Of a stretch of DNA of 64,000 nucleotides, positions 1-11,099 are shown piece after piece. The notes beneath the pieces are model-generated. The model was not told where the DNA came from and did no database searches. It worked only from the letters and a program-made list of their open reading frames with translations. The number at the start of each line of letters is the position of its first letter. Position 1 is the stretch's first letter. This DNA comes from Diplonema papillatum (taxonomy: Eukaryota > Euglenozoa > Diplonemea > Diplonemida > Diplonemidae): the NCBI GenBank assembly GCA_030068145.1, contig JAPJBO010000029.1, forward strand, positions 310,001-374,000. Direction: 5' to 3'. A program made the translations under genes and the position numbers.

Positions 1-910
1 CAGCGTCGCCACGTGCTGCCTGTGTAGGTGGGAACAGCTTCACAAAGGGTTGAACCTCTCGACAAATACGCGAGGGACGGCCTTGCGCTCATTTCGAGAG
101 GGGGAGGACATTATACGACTACAAAACGGGTCTTTTTTTGTTGAACGCTTACAGGTGGGCGAGGAAGAGGCACGCGGTGGCGACGAGGAACCGGTCGAAC
201 GCTCGGAAGCTCTCCTCCAGGAAGGGGGGTGCTGAAACAGATACACGGCCCGCGCCGTGCTCAGGGCGTGCGCGGGGTGGTCTGGGAACGACGCGTCCTT
301 CAGCGCCGAGACGTGACGCTGCAGCGTCGCCACGTGCTGCCTGTGTAGGTGGGAACAGCTTCACAAAGGGTTGCACCTCTCGACAAATACGCGAGGGACG
401 GCCTTGCGCTCATTTCGAGAGGGGGAGGACATTATACGACTACAAAACGGGTCTTTTTTTGTTGAACGGTTACAGGGTGGGCGAGGAAGAGGCACGCGGT
501 GGCGACGAGGAACCGGTCGAACGCTCGGAAGCTCTCCTCCAGAAAGAAGTGCTGGAACAGATACACGGCCCGCGCCGTGCTCAGGGCGTGCGCGGGGTGG
601 TCTGGGAACGACGCGTCCTTCAGCGCCGAGACGTGACGCTGCAGCGTCGCCACGTGCTGCCTGTAGGTGGGAACAGCTTCACAAAGGGTTGAACCTCTCA
701 ACAAATACGCGAGGGACGGCCTTGCGCTCATTTCGAGAGGGGGAGGACATTATACGACTACAAAACGGGTCTTTTTTTGTTGAACGCTTACAGGTGGGCG
801 AGGAAGAGGCACGCGGTGGCGACGAGGAACCGGTCGAACGCTCGGAAGCTCTCCTCCAGGAAGAAGAGCTGGAACAGGTGGGGGAGGGGGGGGGAAATGT
901 TTCTTGGGCT
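1..910 (-). repeat. About 320-bp tandem array containing a cyclin-like exon and its intron
   Basis: The same block starts at about 1, 322 and 642, a period of 320-321 bp. Each block holds one exon on the minus strand plus a complete intron of about 130 bp. The third block is truncated and its exon starts later. Copies differ by scattered substitutions and 1-base indels. The intron portion resembles dispersed family A, seen at about 1260-1350, 14930-15260, 44935-45130 and 57525-57730. Confidence 0.9.
153..868 (-). CDS. Cyclin-box-like exons (partial gene, runs off left edge)
   Basis: Three minus-strand exon copies: C 868-792, B 660-474, A 340-153. Exons A and B encode a helical stretch ending in FFLEESFRAFDRFLVATACL, which resembles the middle of a cyclin box of the K/T/L type, where the family has an RFF..SF....FVATACLFLA-like stretch. 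The Lys-Glu-Glu that normally follows is not visible, since each exon stops at LFLAH plus part of a codon. Splice sites are good: A and C end in CCT followed by GTAAGC, A and B start after a CAG, and C starts after a C-rich tract and CCAG. C joins A in frame; B carries one extra base near its donor, so B-to-A would shift the frame. The rest of the gene lies left of the window. It could also be a decayed array rather than a working gene. It might belong to the same transcript as the exons at 1776-3505, because exon C accepts phase 0. Confidence 0.5.
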
Positions 911-1375
911 TGAAGAGCGCGTGGTGCTTGCACCACTGAGGCCAGGTTGTTTAACCGCGGATTTAGTGAAGGATTGTTCAGGAAACGGTCGCGAGCGAAA
1001 CCCGACCAGGTAACGACCATTTCACTGTCTTCTTTGTTTTGTGATGCGAACATACGAGGTGCTGTCAGAAGAAGGGGGGGGTTCTCCGCTATGCCGGCAA
1101 TGGACGCCAAAGTCCTGACACGTTCCCCCTAGAATGTTCCCAATGGTACCTTGTTGGCAGCGTACTACATGGAACTTACCTGATCATTTCCATCACCTTT
1201 GGTCAGTTGATGTAAGCACCCGCTTCGGAGTAAATACTTGAGGAGACTGCCAGTTGCGAAACCTCAAAGGAGGTGCATAGGCGTGAGCGTCCAACACAAA
1301 AGACCCACTTTGCAGTTGTATTGTTTTCTCCCCCGCTAGCCTTTTTCGAATATTTAGTACCAACAATGCGTTGTG
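869..1375. other. Intergenic or intronic, no gene recognised
   Basis: The minus strand is open over part of 890-1110, but its composition does not look coding and no family is recognised. Positions 1205-1350 hold a diverged copy of dispersed family A, which contains a GTGAGC followed by an AAAGACCC stretch. Confidence 0.5.
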
Positions 1376-1648
1376 CGTGCCGGTTGATCGTTTTTTCCAC
1401 TTGTATTTACCCTGTGTATATTCAGGTAAGGAATTCTGATCAATCACCAAAACACGCTGCCTACGTCTTTTTAGCCTGCAAATACAATGAAGGGCAACCC
1501 GCAAGATTGTTAGTAATAATACAATCCTCACTCCTATGCTTGTGTCTGTCACTCTCGTCCACCGCTCCTGCTCTGCTTGCCGCGCGCCGTATGGTTGTTG
1601 GAGTAAACGGTGAAGCCAGAAAGCTGCTAATCTTGCTGCTATTAGTCT

Positions 1649-2189
1649 TCAAAGAGACAAGTACATTTTTTCCTGCAAAAAGAAAGAACGCCGCAAACCT
1701 GGCGCCGGCCTCGCTGTCCTGCGGTAAGCCGCCAAGCGCCTCTCTGTAGCTGCGCGCGGTGACAGGGCGCCTTACCAGGGCGCTGAGTGCTTTTTCGCTG
1801 CCGGCCACCTCAGCCGCGGTGGGCCCGCCGATGAACGGGACGTAAGCGGAGCAGGGCCCCCGCCTGGCCTTCACCCGGCGGGCGACGTCCGCAGAGCCAC
1901 GCTTGTCGAAGGCGCAGAACAGGTGGCCCTCGGCGACCGCGGCGCTGTAGGCTTCGTTCAAGGCCGCCTCGCAGCAGGCCTCAACCGACATGCGGCCGGT
2001 GTTCCCGCAGTCCCAGATGAAGGCGCACGCCGTCAGCCGCAGGCTGCGCTCCGCGCGTTCATCGATCGGTTCTATGTGCGGCACGTGCCTCCCGTCCGCC
2101 CGCAGCCGACTCGCCACGTCGTCGGCGCCTCTCCGCTCCTTTTCCGCAATCTTCCGCTTCAGCTCGGAAGCGGTGTAAATCGGGAACGT
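1649..2189 (-). CDS. Unrecognised protein, 3' exons
   Basis: Exon 2189-1776 (414 nt, phase 0) starts after a GAAAG acceptor with TFPIYTASELKRKI and is charged and GC-rich at third positions, which marks it as coding. It contains CAFIWDCGNTGRMS, then a Cys/Ala-rich stretch, and ends SEKALSAL. A canonical GTAAGG donor follows. After a 103-nt intron ending CTTTTTGCAG comes a 24-nt exon 1672-1649 (EKMYLSL, stop). Without splicing the frame stays open to 1461, so the intron is an inference. I recognise no family. The first half of the exon is repeated three times upstream on the same strand. A dispersed family B element lies at 1376-1520, downstream of this end. Confidence 0.55.
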
Positions 2190-3640
2190 CTTTCGTGAGA
2201 AGAACCCTCCTCCTTTCGGGTCTTGACAAGCCATCTTTTTCTGATGCGCATTCGAGCCACAAGCCCCTCCTGGAGTAAGTTAAGGTTTCGAAGGTTGGGC
2301 TGACACTTTTGCTCGTCGCTTGTTGCTCGCTATGTGCATAGGAACTCTCGTTTGACACCAGTACTTGTCAGAATCTTCTGCGTGTAAGCCTTGCGCTCAC
2401 CATGACAGTGGGTGCAGGCTTCGTTGAGGGCCGCCTCGCAGCAACCTTCGACGACATGCGGCCGGTGGTCCCGCAGTCCCAGATGAAGGCGCACTCCGTT
2501 CGTCGATCGGCTCTGTGTGCGGCACGCACGTGCCTCCCGTCCGCCCGCAGCCGACTCGCCACGTCGTCGGCGCCTCTCCGCTTCTTGTCCGCAATCTTCC
2601 GCTTCAGCTCGGAAGCGGTGTAGGTCGGGAACGTCGTTCGTGAGAAGAACCCTCCTCCTTCAGCCATCTTTTCTGATGCGCATTCGAGCCACAAGCCCCT
2701 CCTGGAGTAAGTTAAGGTTTCGAAGGTTGGGCTGACACTTTTGCTCGTCGCTTGTTGCTCTATGTGCACAGGAACTCTCGTTTGACACCAGTACTTGTCA
2801 AAATTTGCTGCGTGTAAGCCTTGCGCTTACCGTGACAGTGGGTGTGGGCTTCGCTGAGGGCCGCCTCGCAGCAACCTTCGACGACATGCGGCCGGTGTTC
2901 CCGCAGTCCCAGATGAAGGCGCACGCCGTCAGCCGCAGGCTGCGCTCCGCGCGTTCGTCGATCGGTTCTATGTGCGGCACGTGCCTCCCGTCCGCCCGCA
3001 GCCGACTCGCCACGTCGTCGGCGCCTCTCCGCTCCTTTTCCGCAATCTTCCGCTTCAGCTCGGAAGCGGTGTAGATCGGGAACGTCTTTCGTGAGAAGAA
3101 CCCTCCTCCTTCCGGGTCTTGACAAGCCATCTTTTTCTGATGCGCATTCGAGCCACAAGCCCCTCCTGGAGTAAGTTAAGGTTTCGAAGGTTGGGCTGAC
3201 ACTTTTGCTCGTCGCTTGTTGCTCTATGTGCATAGGAACTCTCGTTTGACACCAGTACTTGTCAAAATTTGCTGCGTGTAAGCCTTGCGCTTACCGTGAC
3301 AGTGGGTGTGGGCTTCGTTGAGGGCCGCCTCGCAGCAACCTTCGACGACATGCGGCCGGTGTTCCCGCAGTCCCAGATGAAGGCGCACTCCGTTCGTCGA
3401 TCGGCTCTGTGCGCAGCCGACTCGCCACGTCGCCGGCGCCTCTCCGCTCCTTGTCCGCAATACACCGCTTCAGCTCGGAAGCGGTGTAGATCGGGAAGGA
3501 TTCTCGTGAGGAAGACCCTCCTCCTGCCCATTGAGGATTTTCAGGTTTCGAAGATTGAGATGACACGTGTTTCAGGCACTTGTTACTCTATGCATGTGCA
3601 CCGTGTCGTAATGGAGATCTGAACGGTCTCGTGTAGATAT
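2190..3640. repeat. Tandem exon-intron duplication, period about 430-465 bp
   Basis: The block that includes the exon segment plus a roughly 200-210 bp intron is repeated. Landmarks GTGACAGTGGGTG at 2831 and 3296, and the diverged form at 2402, give the spacing. The intron parts are close to identical between copies, so the duplication is fairly recent. Confidence 0.85.
2401..3505 (-). CDS. Tandem in-frame copies of the preceding exon (three copies)
   Basis: Three copies of the first half of exon 2189-1776: 2634-2401 (234 nt), 3085-2831 (255 nt) and about 3505-3295. Each encodes the YTASELKRKIA...EKKRRGADDVASRL type segment and then diverges after GNTGRMS into SKVAARRPS.KPTPTVT. Each ends in a usable donor: GTAAGC in two copies, GTGAGC in the third. 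The copy at 3085 keeps the GAAAG acceptor, the 2634 copy has lost the AG, and the 3505 copy is altered. The lengths 234 and 255 are multiples of three, so including or skipping these exons would keep the frame. They may be cassette exons of one gene, or decoys. Confidence 0.5.
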
Positions 3641-6165
3641 TAACTGTGGGCGTGGTATAGACTTGCTTGCCGCAGGGCTTACCGTGGGCGCGGTACAGAC
3701 TTGCTTGCCGCAGGGCTTACCGTGGGCGTGGTATAGACTTGCTTGCCGCAGGGCTTGGTAGAGACTTGCTTGCCGCAGGGCTTACCGTGGGCGTGGTATA
3801 GACTTGCTTGCCGCAGGGCTTACCGTGGGCGCGGTACAGACTTGCTTGCCGCAGGGCTTACCGTGGGCGTGGTATAGACTTGCTTGCCGCAGGGCTTGGT
3901 ATAGACTTGCTTGCCGCAGGGCTTACCGTGGGCGTGGTATAGACTTGCTTGCCGCAGGGCTTACCGTGGGCGCGGTACAGACTTGCTTGCCGCAGGGCTT
4001 GGTATAGACTTGCTTGCCGCAGGGCTTACCGTGGGCGTGGTATAGACTTGCTTGCCGCAGGGCTTACCGTGGGCGTGGTATAGACTTGCTTGCCGCAGGG
4101 CTTACCGTGGGCGTGGTATAGACTTGCTTGCCGCAGGGCTTGGTATAGACTTGCTTGCCGCAGGGCTTACCGTGGGCGTGGTATAGACTTGCTTGCCGCA
4201 GGGCTTACCGTGGGCGCGGTACAGACTTGCTTGCCGCAGGGCTTGGTATAGACTTGCTTGCCGCAGGGCTTACCGTGGGCGTGGTATAGACTTGCTTGCC
4301 GCAGGGCTTACCGTGGGCGTGGTATAGACTTGCTTGCCGCAGGGCTTACCGTGGGCGTGGTATAGACTTGCTTGCCGCAGGGCTTACCGTGGGCGTGGTA
4401 TAGACTTGCTTGCCGCAGGGCTTACCGTGGGCGTGGTATAGACTTGCTTGCCGCAGGGCTTACCGTGGGCGTGGTATAGACTTGCTTGCCGCAGGGCTTA
4501 CCGTGGGCGTGGTATAGACTTGCTTGCCGCAGGGCTTACCGTGGGCGCGGTACAGACTTGCTTGCCGCAGGGCTTACCGTGGGCGTGGTATAGACTTGCT
4601 TGCCGCAGGGCTTGGTATAGACTTGCTTGCCGCAGGGCTTACCGTGGGCGTGGTATAGACTTGCTTGCCGCAGGGCTTACCGTGGGCGCGGTACAGACTT
4701 GCTTGCCGCAGGGCTTACCGTGGGCGTGGTATAGACTTGCTTGCCGCAGGGCTTGGTATAGACTTGCTTGCCGCAGGGCTTACCGTGGGCGTGGTATAGA
4801 CTTGCTTGCCGCAGGGCTTACCGTGGGCGCGGTACAGACTTGCTTGCCGCAGGGCTTGGTATAGACTTGCTTGCCGCAGGGCTTACCGTGGGCGTGGTAT
4901 AGACTTGCTTGCCGCAGGGCTTACCGTGGGCGTGGTATAGACTTGCTTGCCGCAGGGCTTACCGTGGGCGCGGTACAGACTTGCTTGCCGCAGGGCTTAC
5001 CGTGGGCGTGGTATAGACTTGCTTGCCGCAGGGCTTGGTATAGACTTGCTTGCCGCAGGGCTTACCGTGGGCGTGGTATAGACTTGCTTGCCGCAGGGCT
5101 TACCGTGGGCGCGGTACAGACTTGCTTGCCGCAGGGCTTACCGTGGGCGTGGTATAGACTTGCTTGCCGCAGGGCTTGGTATAGACTTGCTTGCCGCAGG
5201 GCTTACCGTGGGCGTGGTATAGACTTGCTTGCCGCAGGGCTTACCGTGGGCGCGGTACAGACTTGCTTGCCGCAGGGCTTGGTATAGACTTGCTTGCCGC
5301 AGGGCTTACCGTGGGCGTGGTATAGACTTGCTTGCCGCAGGGCTTACCGTGGGCGTGGTATAGACTTGCTTGCCGCAGGGCTTACCGTGGGCGCGGTACA
5401 GACTTGCTTGCCGCAGGGCTTACCGTGGGCGTGGTATAGACTTGCTTGCCGCAGGGCTTGGTATAGACTTGCTTGCCGCAGGGCTTACCGTGGGCGTGGT
5501 ATAGACTTGCTTGCCGCAGGGCTTACCGTGGGCGCGGTACAGACTTGCTTGCCGCAGGGCTTACCGTGGGCGTGGTATAGACTTGCTTGCCGCAGGGCTT
5601 GGTATAGACTTGCTTGCCGCAGGGCTTACCGTGGGCGTGGTATAGACTTGCTTGCCGCAGGGCTTACCGTGGGCGTGGTATAGACTTGCTTGCCGCAGGG
5701 CTTACCGTGGGCGCGGTACAGACTTGCTTGCCGCAGGGCTTGGTATAGACTTGCTTGCCGCAGGGCTTACCGTGGGCGTGGTATAGACTTGCTTGCCGCA
5801 GGGCTTACCGTGGGCGTGGTATAGACTTGCTTGCCGCAGGGCTTACCGTGGGCGCGGTACAGACTTGCTTGCCGCAGGGCTTACCGTGGGCGTGGTATAG
5901 ACTTGCTTGCCGCAGGGCTTGGTATAGACTTGCTTGCCGCAGGGCTTACCGTGGGCGTGGTATAGACTTGCTTGCCGCAGGGCTTGGTATAGACTTGCTT
6001 GCCGCAGGGCTTACCGTGGGCGTGGTATAGACTTGCTTGCCGCAGGGCTTACCGTGGGCGCGGTACAGACTTGCTTGCCGCAGGGCTTGGTATAGACTTG
6101 CTTGCCGCAGGGCTTACCGTGGGCGTGGTATAGACTTGCTTGCCGCAGGACTTACCGTGGGCGAC
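3640..6165. repeat. 38/27-bp minisatellite with higher-order structure
   Basis: The basic unit of 38 bp (GCTTGCCGCAGGGCTTACCG and 18 more) alternates with a 27-bp unit that lacks the middle ACCGTGGGCGT portion. Runs of three long units plus one short unit give a 141-bp block. A TA-to-CG variant within the long unit (GTGGTATAG versus GCGGTACAG) extends the order to 423 bp, which repeats exactly from 4448 to 4871 to 5294. Open frames across it on the plus strand are by-products of the repeat. Confidence 0.95.
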
Positions 6166-6454
6166 AAAGAAAACCGTGGACAGGCTGGCAGTCCGGCTGT
6201 CACGCATCCCAGTACGCTGAAAGAAAGCAGAAAAGTGCAGTCGAAGAAAGGAAGCGCACATAAAATGAAAAAAGAAAAACGATGAGAGAGATAGCGAGAG
6301 AGAAAGAGAGAGAGAGATACTTTTACTTTTTGTTTCTCTTCAAGGTTTCCGCTCTTTCTTGCTTTGTTTGGCTGCAGCACATCTCCCCACGAAGCAGAAA
6401 CCTCTGTTTGGATGCCATGACCTTCTTCGGGTAAACACTAGGACGTCAAATACG

Positions 6455-7085
6455 CGGCAAATAAGGCTAGTTTCCCAGCACTTTGCCTAAACATGGGCGG
6501 CCATTCTTTCGGAGTTTCGGAGCGTACCAGATGTAGATCTTACTCGGGAGGCTCTGCGTATCGCCCGAACTTACCCATCGCAGACGAGTCGTCCAGGAAG
6601 AAAGACTCGCCAAAAGATAGTATGAAGATGTTATGTCTTGTAACACAGGGAGCTGCGCAGGGCTCGCGCCATCACCGCCGTCTGAGACGAAGAGTTGACC
6701 GCGAAAATAAAGAAGACTTCAAATTCGTCCTGAATGCGAATGACAGAGAACCAAATAGTCTTTTATTTTCGATTAGTCAACCTCGACGACCGCGCTGGAA
6801 ACGTCTTCGAAGAAGAAGTCTCACGTACACTACGTACAGAGAAAAGTTTCGGAGCGTACCAGATGCAGATCTTACTCGGAGTGGCTCTGCGTATCGCCCG
6901 AACTTACCCATCGCAGACGAGTCGTCCAGGAAGAAAGACTCGCCAAAAGATAGTATGAAGATGGTATGTCTTGTAACACAGGGAGCTGCGCAGGGCTTGT
7001 GCCATCACTGCCGTCTGAGACGAAGAGTTGACCGCGACAATAAAGCTAGTTTCCCAGCACTTTGCCTAAACGTGGGCGGCCATTC
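6455..7085. repeat. Tandem duplication of a possibly coding segment, period about 335 bp
   Basis: The segment from the GCGTACCAGATG landmark is present at about 6515 and 6850, and the flanking TTTCCCAGCACTTTGCC appears at about 6470 and 7047. The plus strand carries REALRIARTYPSQTSRPGR in the first copy; a one-base insertion in the second copy changes the frame. I cannot tell which frame, if any, was translated. The unit also contains GAAGAGTTGACCGCG, which recurs in the 90-bp array at 33455. Confidence 0.6.
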
Positions 7086-7159
7086 TTTGCCCCGGCGGTT
7101 CTTTTATGTGTTTCCTTTTGTTGCATATGACTATTGGCACCTGCTCTTTGCGAAATATT

Positions 7160-7251
7160 CGAGAAGCACGCGCTTCTGCAAGTCGTGCGAAGCGATGAAG
7201 CAGAAGCTGACGACGTACGACGCGGGTGCGAGATCTCGGCCCTCAAATAGT
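7160..7251 (+). CDS. Candidate 3' exon, unrecognised
   Basis: A plus-strand frame reads KHALLQVVRSDEAEADDVRR then GCEISALK and a TAG. Its third positions are GC-rich, unlike the surroundings. An in-frame stop lies about 45 bases upstream and no good acceptor is visible there, so the 5' boundary is uncertain. Another frame over the same bases is also open, so this is only a candidate. Confidence 0.25.
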
Positions 7252-7280
7252 AGGTGGGCCTAGAGTTGTGTGAGGAGGGT

Positions 7281-7430
7281 TTGCAAGAACGTGCTTGGAA
7301 TGGATATGTGCTCAACACTGCACTGGTCCCGTCTGCGCCGTGTTTCGGTCCGTGAAGCCACGAAACACATAAGGCGGATCATCATCAGCGCGGAACCTGA
7401 GTGTCCGTAGACAGGACAGCGGTGTGAGTC
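7281..7430 (+). repeat. Dispersed family E copy
   Basis: About 140 bp, also found at 23548-23690 and 55735-55870. It contains GTGCTCAACAC, CGTCTGCGCCGTGTTTCGG and ends near CAGGAC.GCGGTGTGAG. The copy at 23548 continues into a segment that matches 15775-15905. No coding function is recognised. Confidence 0.8.
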
Positions 7431-9590
7431 TCGTTTGGGCGTGTCTCCTAGTATCGGCGGCCTCGCTGATTACCAAGACACTACCCCTGTAAGGGACTGC
7501 GCGACTTATAGCGCGAGGAAGAGCGAGCCAATAGCAGGTCTGGGCAGTCTTGGACACAAGAGTCGCCTCCAGTGCCAGTGGCCCTGAGTATGAATGTCCT
7601 CTGCACTGTAGCCTCTGACTCTCTGAGTCTGAGTCTGCTCCCATAGCATTTCCCCATCAACGGGCCCATGCCTCTGGCTGCAGACTGGCCATGCTCCTAA
7701 ATGTATGTTATTGCACTGACGCGCTAAACGAGTTTCGCGAGCCTTGCGGCTACCTCGAAGTGGATGGGAATTCTTTTTGAACTTGCGTCGTTGATGAGGA
7801 TCGATGGTAGCAATTCTGCTCCTTGAATGAGATGCGAAGGTTTGTTTGTGCGCACTTCCTTCAACCCTGTTTTGTTCGTCTAACGGGAGTGAGGATAGTA
7901 CTCTGCCATCGATCTGTTTTTGTTCTTGACAAATTGCATTGTTGTTAGACACAAAAGTAGGCCTGTACGCGTCGTGTATGCGGGCGGCACAAGACCGGAG
8001 CCCCACTACACAGCTCAGCGGGTAACGAACTAGGCGGCCGACCAGTGTTGTGGGAACTTGTCGCCGAAATGCAATGCCATGCCCTGGATCCGTCGTGGAC
8101 GAGCTTATGCAAGGCCCATCAGGAATTGCTGGCTTTTGCTTGCATTTTTTTGGGGGGGGGGAGAAGGCGACGAAACAACACGGACTGAAACCTCGTCGGA
8201 TATACACAGGGCGAAAAGTCAGCCAGTCTTCTAAAGAGGCCTCCTGTCCTTATTTTAGAGTGAAAGTTCGCTTGAACCTTGGTTTTAGAGTCTCCCGGTG
8301 AACTTAATCAAGAGTCGAAGATTAGCGTCGAAACTTCCTGGCTTTTCACGCCGCAGCAGAACGACCACACCCTACCCAAACCCAAGCACCCTCTAAACGC
8401 GTTAGGGGACTTCACAAGGTTTCACAACGGAGTGACACAACACCCGAAACGAGTCGCACTCTTTTACTTTTCTCAACCCCCCGCCATACCCAAGCCTCTA
8501 CGGTCAACCGGAGACTTTAAAATACCGACCTTCTAATCCACAAATAACGCTTGAAACTTGGTTTTAGAGTCTCCCGGTGACTTTTGGCAACACTACTACA
8601 CTCCAGTGCGTAATTAATCAAGTAATATCTTGTGGAATTGTATTTTGTGAAGAGTTTTACTTCGTGAATAAATTAATTGTTTTTAGACGGGCGCTTCTGG
8701 GATTTGCTTATTTATTTTTGCTGGAGTCTGCTGCCTGACACCTGCTAGCGCAAAGAGGTCGGGGGGACGGGCCCTGTACATCATGAAGCTGAATTTTGTG
8801 AATATCTGTTTCGTTCGGTTTGGCGGTCTTCACGAACTAGAAATTGATTGATTACGGACTGGAGTGTATGGGAAGACGTTTTTTTTGCTATAGTTAAGGT
8901 TGGTGGTCACGTATGGTTTTGTAGCGTTTATTGTCGTTTAGAGGTTCGTTGTTTTAGGGTCTCCGGTTGACCATTGAGGCTGTGAGGCGGGTAGTATGAG
9001 GGAAGTACGTATGATTATACACTTTAACTACGGCTAGCCAAGTTTGTAAGTGTTGCGACCGACACCAAGAAGAAATTCTTCGACAGCTTTCCTCGGCTTT
9101 ACGTCAGCGACTTCTCAAGCGGGGCTCTTCTCTTTCTTCTTCTCTGCATTACCCTGATGGCGCTTGACTCTTGACACAGCAAAACTGGACTGAAAAGAAG
9201 GGAAACTCTTCCGGAAGTTGGGGGACTTGCACTGATAAGGCAAAAAGGCGCACAGACAGCCACTGTCATCGGAGCGATGATGGTGGAGAATCGATGAGGC
9301 AAACACATACTCGAGGGGCCGCCCGGTGCCGTATTTCCGACAGAGGTTATAGGGGGAGAAATGTGAAAACGGGTTTTTGCCTAGAGGCTTTTCGTGTTAT
9401 TTTGCAAATGCTTTGAGTTATCTTCGTGTCTGTGCTTTCAGTCGTCTTCTTAACCACACTGCAAAGTGGGTCTTTGTTGAACGCTTGCGCACTAAACCCA
9501 GGCCTGCCTGTGTTTCGTGTGAGCTACGACACTTTCGCCCGTGCAGGTTCTGCAGCTGGCGGCCCCGTCGTGTACATCCTAGAAGTGGGT
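7431..9590. other. No gene recognised; repeat remnants
   Basis: A reverse-oriented family D copy lies at 8375-8545 (TATTTTAAAGTCTCCGGTTG in the other orientation) and a second subtype at 8930-9010. Positions 9455-9530 resemble family A. The open frames here are short and their composition is not coding-like. Confidence 0.5.
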
Positions 9591-10195
9591 GCGTGTACGA
9601 AGTATCGTAGAAGACAAGCAAAAGGCGATCGACGAGCTCAACAGAAGTTGGCGGCTGCTCCGTTGAATCCGAGGAGTCCGTTTCAGAAGAAGCGTTTGAC
9701 GTGCTTATCTGCAACCAATGGTCTGTCGTGGAGGGCAAGCAGAAGACTAATACGATTTCAATGAGAAACTGGCGGCTGTGGATGACGAGCCTGCTTCTGT
9801 TGAATCCGAGGAGTCCGTTTCAGGAGAGACGTTTGACGTGCGTATCTGCGGAACCAATGGTCTGTCGTGGAGGGCAAGACTATTACGATCTCAATGAGAA
9901 ACTGGCGGCTGTGGATGACGAGCCTGCTTCTGTTGAATCCGATAACATCATTCCGAAAGAGAAGTTCGACAAAGTCTTCCGCCTGCAGGACCAACGGTCT
10001 GTCGTGAAGGACAAGCAGAAGACATTCGACGGGGACAAGGATGCGTTGCTCTCTGCACGTAAGCGGGGGTAACACTCCTCACGTCATCGACCGGTCTATC
10101 CTCCGCATTACGGCGCGGATCGAGCTCATCACTGCCCGGTTGGAACAGCGCGTGCACAAGACCTTTCTATTTGCCCTTGCTGAGGTGTATACCAT
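9590..10195 (+). pseudogene. Repeat-containing coding remnant with frame breaks
   Basis: The plus strand contains three related segments: SIVEDKQKAIDELN, SVVEGKQKTN and SVVKDKQKTFDGDKD. Between them are LNEKLAAVDDEPASVES and ESEESVS, so the ancestral repeat was about 45 residues with a period near 135 bp. The segments lie in different frames because of small indels, and stops interrupt. A further stretch ITARIELITARLEQRVHKTF follows around 10110-10180 in a shifted frame and ends at a possible GTGTAT donor. It looks like a decayed gene. Splicing could rescue part of it, but no clean acceptor is visible. Family not recognised. Confidence 0.45.
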
Positions 10196-10834
10196 GCACT
10201 TCTCATTCAATCATTCAAGGAGAAGAATCGCAGTCATCGATTTTCATCACGACGCGAGTTTACACGAGATTTCCCGTCTACTCTCTCTTTGGTCGAGTAA
10301 TTCCGTTGGCCTCGTTTAACCTCATCCGTGTGCAACCTTTTTTTTTCCGGGAAAGTGCTTTCTTCCGTACAAACTGTACGAATAAGAAAAGAACGGCGGT
10401 CAGTCGCGCAGTGTAGCAGGAAGAATCCTGTTGCAGCGGCATCGGGGTAGGAAAAGGAGAAAAAAAAGCGATGGGCAGAGGGATAAATCGAGACCCCGCC
10501 CAGGTCTTTTCTCTTTGCACACGGGTGGGCAGCCTGGTCATTCTTTTTGGACCAGTCAGTGTCTGATCGGCCGGCTTGGACAAGCGACCATTCAATGACA
10601 CACGTGGGCCGGAAGCCTTTGAAACGTATCTTTGCGCTGGAACACGGTACAGAGACGGTCAACCGCAGCAGTGTACTGAGTCAACCCTACGTCCTAGAAG
10701 TGCATCGAGCCTGCTGTTGTCTATCGCAGGCTGTCGACTAGGCGGAGACTTTGAAACCCTTTTCCAGGAGTAGGTCCGTCTGGGGGGAAGCAACCATAAG
10801 GGACCCCCCGCTAGCGCTTGAGAAAAGGCACCAG

Positions 10835-11099
10835 TACGTACGGTTCGGTGAGGAAGTCCGCAAACCACGCGTGTGTCAGTGTTTGGGACGCAACGGCGGT
10901 CGGTCAACCCGAGTACGTTCGACCTTGCTTCGCCGAAACCGCCGTGACAGCGGACGTTAGGATCGAAAACATCAAGTGCGTGGACTGGCCCCGGCAGCCC
11001 CGCGGGGAGGCTCCGGGGCTGGCAATGGATCCACTGGAACAACAGGGGATTGTTCTACTGTTTTTTATCCCGTTGATCCATTCCCAGCCCACACCCTGA
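10835..11099 (+). CDS. Candidate plus-strand exon, unrecognised
   Basis: An open frame with coding-like composition includes GTSTYGSVRKSANHACVSVW, later ADVRIENIKCVDWPRQP, and ends LLFFIPLIHSQPTP before a TGA. It may start at an internal acceptor (CGTGACAG) or upstream. Shorter frames at 10576-10773 may be related. No family recognised; it could be chance. Confidence 0.25.

Noticed and set aside
4448..5683. Plus-strand ORFs repeating LACRRAYRGRG
   Set aside because: By-product of the 38/27-bp minisatellite. The identical ORFs recur every 423 bp with the repeat and have no independent coding signal.
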